Source: Acidobacteriota bacterium (GTDB taxonomy: Bacteria > Acidobacteriota > Blastocatellia > RBC074). From it: a stretch of DNA of 64,000 nucleotides. Positions 46,727 to 54,507 of the stretch are shown here, in pieces. The stretch is taken from positions 62,001 through 126,000 of the forward strand of contig JACPYM010000117.1 in assembly GCA_016196035.1 (NCBI GenBank), in the 5' to 3' direction. How positions within the stretch are numbered: position 1 is the first letter of the stretch; every line of letters begins with the position of its first letter. The position numbers and the translations under genes were made by a program. The notes below the pieces were generated by a model that saw only the letters and a program-made list of their open reading frames with translations, was not told where the DNA came from and did not search any database.

Positions 46727-49152
46727 CACACCACCTCCTTCAGCATCGCCATAATCTCCTTCTCCAAATCCGTGATGTCCTTTTCGATCTCGTCCAGCGG
46801 GCGCGGCGGTTCGTATTCGTAAAAGTGGCGGTTGAATGGGATTTCGTAACCGACCTTGATCTTGCTGTGGTCAATCCACGCATCCGCGCGATAGGGCAGC
46901 ACTTCGGCGGCAAGGTAGGCTTCGCAATGGTCGCGCACCAGCGCCAGCAACGGCGCTACGTCCACCTTACCTTTGTTTTTCTTGCCTTCGTAATCGAGCG
47001 GCAGCGGCAACGTGAGGCCCGGCGGGAACGCTACGTTTTCGGTATCGCGCAACTCCGGGTCAGGTTCGGGATTGCCTTTCTTGTCGCGGCAGATTTCGGC
47101 GGACGGGTCGCGCTCGCCCAGACTGCCGGGCGAGAGCAACGCGCTCTGTAATTTGCTGTCGAGTTTGATCCCAGCCGCGTCAAAAGCCTCTGCCAATTGT
47201 TCGGCAAACAGCGCCCGATCTTTGTAGGGTAGGTTCTCAACCTGCCCTACAACCTGACCGGAATAGGGCAGGTTGGAAACCTGCCCTACAACCTGACCGG
47301 AATAGGGCAGGTTGTGAACCTGCCCTACAACCTGACCGGAATAGGGCAGGTTGTGAACCTGCCCTACAACATTCAGGCCTTTCATTCCTTCCAGCACTTC
47401 AAGGATGGCCGCCTGCGCTTCGGCTCCCAACAACTCTTCTTCTTCGATCTTGGCTTTGTTTTTGCGCTTGCGGGAAATGGCGAGTTCGACAAAGGCGCTG
47501 GTGCGTTTGAATCGCGCGATGCGTTCGTCAGTCACGGCGAAATTCAACCGCAACGGACGCTCAACCGTGATCTTGAGATAGCCGAAATCCTGATTGTCGA
47601 AAACCTTGCTGACAAACAGGCTCTTGGTCTGGTCACGTTTGGCGTCAACATTCGTCTGAATCTCGCCGATGGTCATTCGCGCGTCGTGCTTGCAATCGCC
47701 ATAAAGTTTGGTCAGCACTTCGATATGATTGGGCTGTCCTTCGGTTCCGTCGCCAATCTGCTTGCGCTTGTCGCCCAGACTCTTTTTCATCTTCCAGGCG
47801 AACTCAGTGCCGTTGATAAGTTGCACCTTGCCTTTGCGCTCAGGCTGTTTGCGGTTGGTGACAATCCAGACGTAAGTCGAAATGCCCGTGTTATAAAAAA
47901 GCTGATCGGGCAAACCGATGATGGCTTCGAGCATATCGTTTTCGATAATCCAGCGGCGGATGTTGCTTTCGCCACTGCCTGCGTCGCCCGTGAAAAGCGG
48001 CGAGCCATTGAACACGATGGCGATGCGCGAACCTTCGCCTTTGGCAACAGGCGCAGGCTCCATCTTGGAAATCATGTGCAGCAGAAACAACAACGCGCCG
48101 TCATTGATGCGCGGCAAACCGGGGCCGAAACGTCCCTTGAAACCGAACTGCTCGTGTTCGCGCGTCAGGTGATCTTTCTCCGGCTTCCACTCGACGCCGA
48201 AAGGCGGATTGGCCAGCATGTAGTGGAACCGCTCATTCGGGTGTCCGTCGCCATCGGTGAAACCCTCTTTAGACTTGCCCGTGCCGAGCGTGTTGCCGTA
48301 AACGATGTTCTTTACGTCTTCGCCTTTGATCATCAGGTCAGAGCCGCAGATTGCATAAGATTCGGGGTTGTATTCCTGCCCGAAAAGTTCAAGGTTGGCG
48401 CTGGGGTTCAGTCCGGTTTCAGGATCAATGATGAGCTTTTCCGATTCCGAAAGCATCCCGCCCGTGCCCGCCGTCGGGTCGTAAATCTTGATGACCTTGC
48501 CTTCGCGGTAAACCAGATTGTCGTAAGTGAAAAGCACGCGCACCATCAGCTTGATGACTTCGCGCGGCGTGAAATGGTCTCCGGCCTCTTCGTTGGCTTG
48601 CTCATTGAAGCGCCGCACGAGGTCTTCAAAGACGTAACCCATCGCAATGTTGGGAATGGTGTCAGGGTGCAAGTCTACGGCGGCGATTTCTTTGACGACC
48701 TCAAACAGCCGGTTGGCTTCTTCCAGCTTTTCAATCTCGTCGGCAAAGTTGAACTTTTCGATGATCTTGCGCGCCCGCGCTGAGAACCCGGCCATGAACT
48801 TCACCAGATTCGGAGCCAGCTTGTCGGGATCGCCCAACAGGTTCTTGAACGTGAAATCGCTGGTGTTGTGAAAGTTCAGGCTGAACTTTTGATTGATGAT
48901 CTTCTCGATGGCTTCGGCATCGTATCTGGCGACGGTTTTTCCGGCTTCGTTGAGTTTGGTTTCTGCCGCAAGTTTTTTGTGCAACGCGACGACGGCGGCT
49001 TTGCTTTCTTCCAGCACGCAATCAAGGCGGCGCAAGACGGTCAGCGGAATCATCACGCGACGGTATTGCGGCGGACGATACGGGCCGCGCAGCAGGTTGG
49101 CGATATTCCAGATGATGTCGCCGTGTTGTTTGAAGGCATCGAAGTTTTTCAT
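46726..49152 (-). CDS. hsdM: Type I restriction-modification N6-adenine methyltransferase, with 13-residue repeat insert
   Basis: 808 aa from the ATG at 49152. The N-terminal HsdM_N helical domain (about 1-160) is followed by the methyltransferase domain with the SAM motif DPTAGTGGM and catalytic NPPFG. It methylates adenine in the target set by HsdS and protects the host. At about residues 595-643 (bases 47224-47368) lies an in-frame array of a 13-residue unit SGQVVGQVxNLPY. Each unit is encoded by a 39-bp palindrome-bearing repeat that is alien to the family. Whether the enzyme tolerates the insert cannot be told from sequence; the frame is intact on both sides and the C-terminal part resumes as ordinary HsdM. 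Confidence 0.93.
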   Translation of the reverse strand: MKNFDAFKQHGDIIWNIANLLRGPYRPPQYRRVMIPLTVLRRLDCVLEESKAAVVALHKKLAAETKLNEAGKTVARYDAEAIEKIINQKFSLNFHNTSDFTFKNLLGDPDKLAPNLVKFMAGFSARARKIIEKFNFADEIEKLEEANRLFEVVKEIAAVDLHPDTIPNIAMGYVFEDLVRRFNEQANEEAGDHFTPREVIKLMVRVLFTYDNLVYREGKVIKIYDPTAGTGGMLSESEKLIIDPETGLNPSANLELFGQEYNPESYAICGSDLMIKGEDVKNIVYGNTLGTGKSKEGFTDGDGHPNERFHYMLANPPFGVEWKPEKDHLTREHEQFGFKGRFGPGLPRINDGALLFLLHMISKMEPAPVAKGEGSRIAIVFNGSPLFTGDAGSGESNIRRWIIENDMLEAIIGLPDQLFYNTGISTYVWIVTNRKQPERKGKVQLINGTEFAWKMKKSLGDKRKQIGDGTEGQPNHIEVLTKLYGDCKHDARMTIGEIQTNVDAKRDQTKSLFVSKVFDNQDFGYLKITVERPLRLNFAVTDERIARFKRTSAFVELAISRKRKNKAKIEEEELLGAEAQAAILEVLEGMKGLNVVGQVHNLPYSGQVVGQVHNLPYSGQVVGQVSNLPYSGQVVGQVENLPYKDRALFAEQLAEAFDAAGIKLDSKLQSALLSPGSLGERDPSAEICRDKKGNPEPDPELRDTENVAFPPGLTLPLPLDYEGKKNKGKVDVAPLLALVRDHCEAYLAAEVLPYRADAWIDHSKIKVGYEIPFNRHFYEYEPPRPLDEIEKDITDLEKEIMAMLKEVV
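47224..47368. repeat. 39-bp palindromic tandem repeat, four copies, inside hsdM
   Basis: TAGGGCAGGTT-N4-AACCTGCCCTA palindromes start at 47225, 47264, 47303 and 47342, joined by the constant spacer AACCTGACCGGA. The period of 39 bp equals 13 codons, so copies add or drop without frameshift. The first unit differs slightly (TAGGGTAGG). Confidence 0.97.
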
Positions 49153-49188
49153 GAGATGGTAATTTCCAATGTGATAGCTTGGCCAAAA

Positions 49189-49542
49189 ATGGAGCGCGTC
49201 TGTCAACGATTCGATCTATTTGAAGCGAATAAGCCGGGACCTGGACGCGCGGTTGTTTTCTCATCAGCCTATGAGATTGTCAATAATTTGAAACGCGGGG
49301 CTGAGGCCGGAAAAGGCAGGCAAGAGTGGCGGCAAGTGTTTTTAGAGTCCAAGCTTCTGCCGGCGTGGTGCAGCCGCGCGGTTTACGCCGGTGAATAGGG
49401 CCATTTTGGCTGAGATCGGTTGCACGGCGGGTACCGGATTGAGCGGAATGCTCCAAGCGTTTTCGTTGTAGTAAGGTTGCGGCACAGGCACTTGCTGAGG
49501 CGGCTGAATTTTTCCCAAAAATTTTCGGGCGGCTAAGCTTGC
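49189..49542. other. Gap upstream of hsdM
   Basis: The minus strand near 49342-49540 holds a YHYH stub (listed separately). On the plus strand an ORF of 69 codons (49189-49398) has no ribosome-binding site or recognisable domain and I do not call it. No clear hsdM promoter was found. Confidence 0.4.
49342..49540 (-). pseudogene. Stub resembling a YHYH-family protein
   Basis: In the same frame as the stop of the YHYH gene upstream, and without a good start, the minus strand reads ARKFLGKIQPPQQVPVPQP, then YYNENAWSIPLNPVPAVQPI and SAKMALFTG. This is like the segment preceding the conserved core of another YHYH-family protein. It then runs off into unrelated residues and a stop at 49342. The core with its YHYH motif is absent. 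It is probably what remains of a third YHYH gene cut where the restriction-modification island joins. Recognition rests on memory of the family pattern. Confidence 0.5.
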
Positions 49543-51585
49543 TCATCGAATGATGAGCGCACCTTTGTACATGCCCATCCCGCAACCAAAGCTGAGTTCG
49601 CCCGCAGGCAAGGCGGGCAATTCGATCAAGATCGTGCCGTTCAGCGGCAAGGCGCGCGTTAGCCCTAAACTGGGGAAGACGATGCGGCTGGCGCAACCGG
49701 GACGTTGGCGGGCTGTCACCGCCAGCGTGACCGGTTGGCCAGCCGCAATCGTCAACTGCGCGGGTTCATATCCGTGTGGGCCGAGTTCCAGCTTGCTGGC
49801 GTGCGACGGAATCGCCACGGCAACGGTGGCGGATGGCGGTTGCGCCGCGCCGACCTGCAAGACGAAGGGTTGCGTGATGACCTGGCCGCCGCGTTGAAAT
49901 TGCGCCCAGAGCTTGTACAAGCCCGCGCGCGGGAAACTGGTCAGCGTGCGAATTATCGCGGGCGGCGGGCCGAGCGCCGCTTCGTTGTGCACGTGCGGCG
50001 CGGTTGGCGTTGGCGCAAACTGGGGCGCTTCGAGCGGGTGGGCGTGAATGAAACTTTCCTGCCGCTCGTCAATGATGACGAAATGCGCCCAGGCGCCAAG
50101 AAAAGGTTCGAGGTCGCTGATGGCTTGGCCGCTCTTGGCGTCACGAATGGTGAAGGCCAGTTCAACCTCTTCGCCCGCGCGCAATGGTTGGTTGAGCGCC
50201 AAATTCAACTTGAGTCCGACTTGCTCTTTTTGCAACACGGCATCGGCGACGAGCGGCGTGGCGGCAGGTGCTGGCCCGCTCAACGTCAACACAAAACTTT
50301 CGACGCGTTGCGCGCTGCCGGGCGGCGTGCAGTCGGCATACAAACGCCAGCGCCCGCCGTGTGGAAACGTGTGCGTGACTTCGTAACGATCACCCGCCAC
50401 TAGCACAGGATGAATGTGCGCGAATTCGGCGAGGTCTTCTGAAACCACCAGCAGATGCAACGGTCGTTCGTGCACGTATTCGAGCGCGCGCACAGGCGCG
50501 CCGTTCGTTTGGCGCACGGCAAAACTCAGGCGCAACGGTTGCCCGGCGGCGAGTGTTTCGCCATACGCTTTCAATTCAAGTTGCGGCTTGGTCAGCGCCA
50601 GTAATTCCCTGCCTGCGGTTGGGCAATCCTCCGACCCAGCAGCCGCGTCACGAAACGCTGTTTTCAATTCTGCCTCTGCCACTTGTCCGTAATAGCGCCC
50701 GCCCAGCAGGTATGGATAAGCCAGCCGCCCGCGCGCATCGGTCGAAAGGAAATAGGCGTAGGTGCCCGCCGGATATTCAGGCGTGATGGCGAAGCGGCCA
50801 TTGAATTCATCCAGATCGCTTGTACCTGCGCTGTATTCGTAATCTTCGCTAAACGTGCCGAGCGGAAAGTCGGCATTGACCGGCGGGCCGTACTGGCTGG
50901 GCGTCAACGCTGTTCCATCAGGCCAAGCCGTGCGGCGTTCAATCCGGCGCAATTGACAACCCGAACGCATGCGCCGCAGGCTTTGTGTTTCACCATTCAC
51001 ATAACCCCACGGCCCATAAATCGGATAGCCGTCAAAGGCAAAGCCCAGCAAGGGCGAGTGCCGCGTGCCGTCGGCAATCAGGTTTTCAAGCAAGCCCAAA
51101 TCAAGCGTATGCGTCGCGTCGCGCGCATAGCCATTCGCCACGCGCGTGCCGTCATCGCCGCCCGCCAGCGGATCGAAATGCCAAAGATTCTGGCCTTGAT
51201 ACGACGCCGCTTCGAATTGGTTGTAAATCGGCACGCCATTGACGAAGACGCCCAACACATCAGGCCGCACGCTGGGATGCGCGTTGGCGCTGGCGGGCGC
51301 GGGAAAACGCGGGATGTGGAAGATGAACTGGCGCAAGCGTTCGACCTGAGCGAGCGGCGTTTGCAACGGGCCGAGGTAGTACAGCGAAAGGCCAGCCGAT
51401 TGCAGTTCAATATACTGATCGCGCACGTTGACGGCGTGAACTTCGGGTTGCACGCGCGCCAGTGGCCGATTCGTGCTGGCGGCGGGGTTCGTGATCCAAG
51501 CGGTGGTGACAGGCTCCGCTGCGCGCGCGCACGGGACGAGTAAGCAGAACCAGCAGAAGATGTATTTCCAGTTTCTGTGTTTCAT
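49543..51585 (-). CDS. Exported YHYH-domain protein with cupredoxin-like C-terminus
   Basis: 680 aa from the ATG at 51585; signal peptide (KYIFCWFCLLVPCARA). The first ~300 residues match the YHYH domain outside its name motif: VLGVFVNGVPIYNQFEAASY, GFAFDGYPIYGPWGYVNG, GPPVNADFPLGTFSEDYEY and PAGTYAYFLSTDARG. Two beta-sandwich regions follow, with His motifs (FAHIHPV, SFIHAHPLEAP). The last ~85 residues look like a cupredoxin_1/EfeO-type domain ending in FGCGMGMYKGALIIR, where the Cys and Met could bind copper. Periplasmic or extracellular. Neighbours are a second YHYH protein, a CpxP/Spy-like protein and a di-haem oxidoreductase. Confidence 0.82.
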   Translation of the reverse strand: MKHRNWKYIFCWFCLLVPCARAAEPVTTAWITNPAASTNRPLARVQPEVHAVNVRDQYIELQSAGLSLYYLGPLQTPLAQVERLRQFIFHIPRFPAPASANAHPSVRPDVLGVFVNGVPIYNQFEAASYQGQNLWHFDPLAGGDDGTRVANGYARDATHTLDLGLLENLIADGTRHSPLLGFAFDGYPIYGPWGYVNGETQSLRRMRSGCQLRRIERRTAWPDGTALTPSQYGPPVNADFPLGTFSEDYEYSAGTSDLDEFNGRFAITPEYPAGTYAYFLSTDARGRLAYPYLLGGRYYGQVAEAELKTAFRDAAAGSEDCPTAGRELLALTKPQLELKAYGETLAAGQPLRLSFAVRQTNGAPVRALEYVHERPLHLLVVSEDLAEFAHIHPVLVAGDRYEVTHTFPHGGRWRLYADCTPPGSAQRVESFVLTLSGPAPAATPLVADAVLQKEQVGLKLNLALNQPLRAGEEVELAFTIRDAKSGQAISDLEPFLGAWAHFVIIDERQESFIHAHPLEAPQFAPTPTAPHVHNEAALGPPPAIIRTLTSFPRAGLYKLWAQFQRGGQVITQPFVLQVGAAQPPSATVAVAIPSHASKLELGPHGYEPAQLTIAAGQPVTLAVTARQRPGCASRIVFPSLGLTRALPLNGTILIELPALPAGELSFGCGMGMYKGALIIR

Positions 51586-51596
51586 TGCGAGGTTCG

Positions 51597-51719
51597 CCTG
51601 GGTACGCATCGCTTCCAGCGTGCGGTCTCGGCGGGGGACGGATTGATGCCGGAAGGTTTCCTTTCAGCATCTGTCGGTCTGCTGCCGAGACCGCACGCTG
51701 GCAGCGGTGCGCACCCAGG
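51597..51719. repeat. Palindromic element, ~36-bp arms
   Basis: Arms 51597-51632 and 51684-51719 pair with a few mismatches (CCAGCGTGCGGTCTCGGC against its exact complement). It occupies the whole gap between the two YHYH genes. Confidence 0.85.
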
Positions 51720-51722
51720 TTG

Positions 51723-53678
51723 TCACTTGATCGTCAAGTTGACCTGGTTTGAACCACGCCCTTCCGCCGTTACGATCACGCTGACTTTGCCCTTGCCCGC
51801 CAGCGCGCGCGGCAGCAACAGATTGAATTGATCCAGCCCGGCGAAAGTACCCTGCGGCCCGGCAAACGCTGGCGTCACGCTGACGCCACCACCGCTGCTG
51901 TTAAAGCTGGCGCTCACTTGCGCGCTCTTGCCCAAGCCGCTGCCAAAACAGATCAAATACACCTGATCGGATTCGGGGCCGAGATCAATTTGCACCGGCG
52001 TAATCACGCCCGCGTTGCTGACCTGATAGACCGGCTCGAAGCTTTGCTGTCCATTGCGCACGCGGATCAAATAACCCGCCGCTATGCTCTCGCCGCCGAT
52101 TTGAAAGAGGTTGGGATATGCCGCGACCACGTTGATTGCGCCGGGAATCGAGACGCCGCCCGCCGCAATCGTCACGGTCGCCAAGCCGGTCGCGGCATTT
52201 TCAGGCACGCGGTAATTAACTTGCCCCGGCGCGGCGTAGGCCAGCGTGGCGGTGTGATTGACGCCCGCCGCATCACGAATCGTCACGACGCTACCCGCGA
52301 GCGTGGTCGGCCAGGCGGGCGAATCCGCCGCCGCCGTGCCGGTCGCCAGTTTTGCGCCGAAGAGCGGAAAGGCCGACAGCAGCGCGCCGGGCGCAGTCGG
52401 GCCGCCTTCAAACGACGCCGCCGAGACGTGGATGGAACTCAGGCGCACGCCGCCGCCGCCCACATCGTTGCGTTGCGCATTGCTGTAACTCGCGCCGTCC
52501 AGCACGTTGAAAACCGCCACGCCATTCACCCAGATGCCGACTGCGCCCAGCCCAGTTGTGCGTTTGGTCGCGGCGGCGGCGGGCGTGCGCGGCAATTGCA
52601 CACGGAAGTTTTGCGCGGCGGGAAAGTTCATGAAAACGCCACCATTGCCGCCATCAATAAACCACGGCCCCATCACGTAACTGCCCAGATTATTCGACGC
52701 AACATACACCGCCGCGTCGGTGTAGCTGATCGTTTGCGGATCGGCCTTGACCGGCGCGGTCACACCACCGCTGACCTGTGCATTCGCAGGGCGCTCAACC
52801 GGCCACGTCGTTTTGGCTCCGGCGGAAGGATCAAAGCCGCTCACCACGCGCGCGTCCTGTTGCGAGTTTTTGGTCAGCCAGGCATTGAGTTGCGGCGCAT
52901 TCGGGACGGTTTGCGTGAACGCGCCGTTGGCGAAATAGCCCTGTGCCGTGGCGGGCGCGACGGCATTGTTGCTGCCCGCGACGTTGCCGTAATACTGCAT
53001 CCCGATAATGTAGGGGAACGCGGGCGTGCCGTTCTCATCCAGCGTCACGAAATAAGCGTAGGTGCCGTTGGGGAATTCGGGCGTTACGCAGGCGCGTCCG
53101 TTGTACTGATCCAAATCGCCCGCGCCCGAGACGAAATCAAAATCCTCGACGTAACGGCCCAGCGGAAAGGTGTCGGACACATCCGGCCCATACTGATTCG
53201 CCGCCAGCGTTTGCGGGATGTTCGGATGATGCGCCAGCGCCCAGTCGGGCAGCGAGGTGCGTTGCGTGATAGAGCGCAACTTGAAACTCGATTTCATGCG
53301 TTTGATCGCGCTGCTGGGGTTGTTGGGATCGGCAAAACCATACGGCCCATAAATCGGATAGCCATCGAGCGCCCAGCCGAGAATGGGCGAATGCACCCAG
53401 GGCGCAGCTTTTTCACGATAAACGGTACCGGTGCGGCCCGTGTTGACGGTGACGAGATTGTCTTCGAGTTGCGCGCGCAAACAGACGGGCTGCGCGTGGT
53501 GGTGATATTGGCCGTTGCCGGGTTGATGGCCCAGGCATTTGTCAAAGGTTTGCGCTTCGCCGTAATAGGCGTTGCGCACCCAAATGCCGTCGCCTTGCTG
53601 TTGCGGCGGTTGCGCCCACACGGCCACGCTGCCAATCAATAACAAGAGGATGGCGCTGCTCAATGTAACTTTGTTCAT
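51723..53678 (-). CDS. Exported YHYH-domain protein with TIGR03437 C-terminus
   Basis: 651 aa from the ATG at 53678, which has GGGAGG upstream and a signal peptide (SSAILLLLIGSVAVWAQ). The YHYH domain shows GNGQYHHHAQPVCLRAQL, the His-rich signature here read as YHHH, then GWALDGYPIYGPYGFADPNN and FPNGTYAYFVTLDENG. A second segment (about 370-450) has GIWVNGVAVFNVLDGASYSN. The TIGR03437 domain fills about 450-651 (VSAASFEGG, APGQVNYRVPENA, GLDQFNLLLPRALAG). Likely surface-exposed; role unknown. It is transcribed towards the first YHYH gene. Confidence 0.88.
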   Translation of the reverse strand: MNKVTLSSAILLLLIGSVAVWAQPPQQQGDGIWVRNAYYGEAQTFDKCLGHQPGNGQYHHHAQPVCLRAQLEDNLVTVNTGRTGTVYREKAAPWVHSPILGWALDGYPIYGPYGFADPNNPSSAIKRMKSSFKLRSITQRTSLPDWALAHHPNIPQTLAANQYGPDVSDTFPLGRYVEDFDFVSGAGDLDQYNGRACVTPEFPNGTYAYFVTLDENGTPAFPYIIGMQYYGNVAGSNNAVAPATAQGYFANGAFTQTVPNAPQLNAWLTKNSQQDARVVSGFDPSAGAKTTWPVERPANAQVSGGVTAPVKADPQTISYTDAAVYVASNNLGSYVMGPWFIDGGNGGVFMNFPAAQNFRVQLPRTPAAAATKRTTGLGAVGIWVNGVAVFNVLDGASYSNAQRNDVGGGGVRLSSIHVSAASFEGGPTAPGALLSAFPLFGAKLATGTAAADSPAWPTTLAGSVVTIRDAAGVNHTATLAYAAPGQVNYRVPENAATGLATVTIAAGGVSIPGAINVVAAYPNLFQIGGESIAAGYLIRVRNGQQSFEPVYQVSNAGVITPVQIDLGPESDQVYLICFGSGLGKSAQVSASFNSSGGGVSVTPAFAGPQGTFAGLDQFNLLLPRALAGKGKVSVIVTAEGRGSNQVNLTIK

Positions 53679-53719
53679 GTTCTGCTCCCTCCCAGTTGCG
53701 TTCTCGAATTGGCGAAGCC

Positions 53720-53820
53720 TTTGGAGTGCGTGCGGCACAGGCCGCCGCTTTGGTATGCCCTTCACTAGCTACGATTCAAAGGATTACCAAAGCGGCGGCC
53801 TGTGCCGCACGCACTCCAAA
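53720..53820. repeat. Palindromic element, 36-bp perfect arms
   Basis: Bases 53720-53755 and 53785-53820 are exactly complementary around a 29-base loop. This is the longest perfect stem in the window. It lies between the CpxP/Spy-like gene and the YHYH gene. Confidence 0.95.
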
Positions 53821-53837
53821 GACGCTGCGCGTCAAAA

Positions 53838-54323
53838 TCAGCACAAGCGTTCTTGTTCAGGGCGCGGCGGAGGCGGGCGATGCGCTTCGTGCTCGGCGTG
53901 GAATTGATCGAGCTTGGCGCGTTGTTCCGCCGTCAACACCTGATAAATCGCCGCGTCTTTGCGGGCGCGAATCACCGTCAACTCAATCTCACTTTGCGCG
54001 ATGGCCGCCGCCAACGCGCGCACTTGCGCTTCATTGAATTGACCCTTGGCGGTCGCCGCTTCGAGCGCCTCGTGCGCCTCGCGGAGTTTGTCAAAATACG
54101 CTTCGGCCTGGGCGTCTTCGGTGTCTTGAATTGTTTTGACTTGCGCTTTTTGCGCGTCGCTCAGATCGAGAAAATGCAGCCGCATTCGCCCGCCATCCGG
54201 CGGCGGCGGGCCACCGGGGCCGCGTTCACCTGGCCCGTGTCCTTGGGCGAAAGCCATTGTCATTAACAGGCCGGCGCCCAGGGCCAGCACGCTCAGGACA
54301 TTCAGTGTGTTGGGAAATTTCAT
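53838..54323 (-). CDS. CpxP/Spy-like periplasmic protein (LTXXQ family)
   Basis: 161 aa with a signal peptide (LSVLALGAGLLMTMAFAQ), a Gly/Pro/Arg-rich linker (GPGERGPGGPPPPDGG) and a long helical domain. The two LTXXQ-type motifs are present (LDLSDAQKAQVKTIQDTEDA; LTAEQRAKLDQFHAEH). Spy/CpxP proteins are periplasmic chaperones and feedback inhibitors of envelope-stress kinases. The promoter carries a paired GTAAA-N6-GTAAA motif like CpxR boxes, and a kinase/regulator pair lies 1.8 kb away. Confidence 0.88.
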   Translation of the reverse strand: MKFPNTLNVLSVLALGAGLLMTMAFAQGHGPGERGPGGPPPPDGGRMRLHFLDLSDAQKAQVKTIQDTEDAQAEAYFDKLREAHEALEAATAKGQFNEAQVRALAAAIAQSEIELTVIRARKDAAIYQVLTAEQRAKLDQFHAEHEAHRPPPPRPEQERLC

Positions 54324-54385
54324 GTCTTGCTCTCCTTTGGTTGCAGTCCGTTGTTGTTTGCCAGATGTCTTGTTGCACTGCCCGG

Positions 54386-54459
54386 ACTATACGCACAAAG
54401 CAACGCGGCGTGTGTAAACCCTGGGTAAACAGCAATGCGCTTTGTAAAGGGCTGGTAAA
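54386..54459 (-). promoter_or_regulatory. Putative CpxR-like box pair and promoter of the CpxP/Spy-like gene
   Basis: On the plus strand GTAAA starts at 54414, 54425, 54444 and 54455: two direct-repeat boxes GTAAA-N6-GTAAA (11-bp period) set 30 bp apart. A TATAGT -10-like hexamer reads towards the Spy-like gene at 54391-54386 with no -35 consensus, as expected for an activator-dependent promoter. The known E. coli CpxR box is GTAAA-N4-8-GTAAA. The same layout recurs at 56046-56119. Confidence 0.65.
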
Positions 54460-54463
54460 GCAT

Positions 54464-54507
54464 GCGCAAAAGGAGGGCGAACAATTCTTTCCGCCCTCCT
54501 TTTGCGC
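54464..54507 (-). terminator. Hairpin directly after the di-haem oxidoreductase gene
   Basis: A 16-bp perfect stem (54464-54479 with 54492-54507) abuts the stop codon at 54508. It contains AAAAGGAGGG but lacks a T-run on the minus strand, so the terminator call is tentative. Confidence 0.6.

Noticed and set aside
47224-47368. CRISPR array
   Set aside because: The unit between palindromes is constant, the period is 39 bp, and the array lies inside the hsdM coding frame; no cas gene is present.
49189-49398. 69-codon plus-strand ORF upstream of hsdM
   Set aside because: No start signal or recognisable family, and it overlaps a minus-strand stub with better coding evidence.
51828-53642. 604-codon plus-strand frame
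   Set aside because: Antisense shadow of the YHYH/TIGR03437 gene, composed mainly of Arg/Ala/His.
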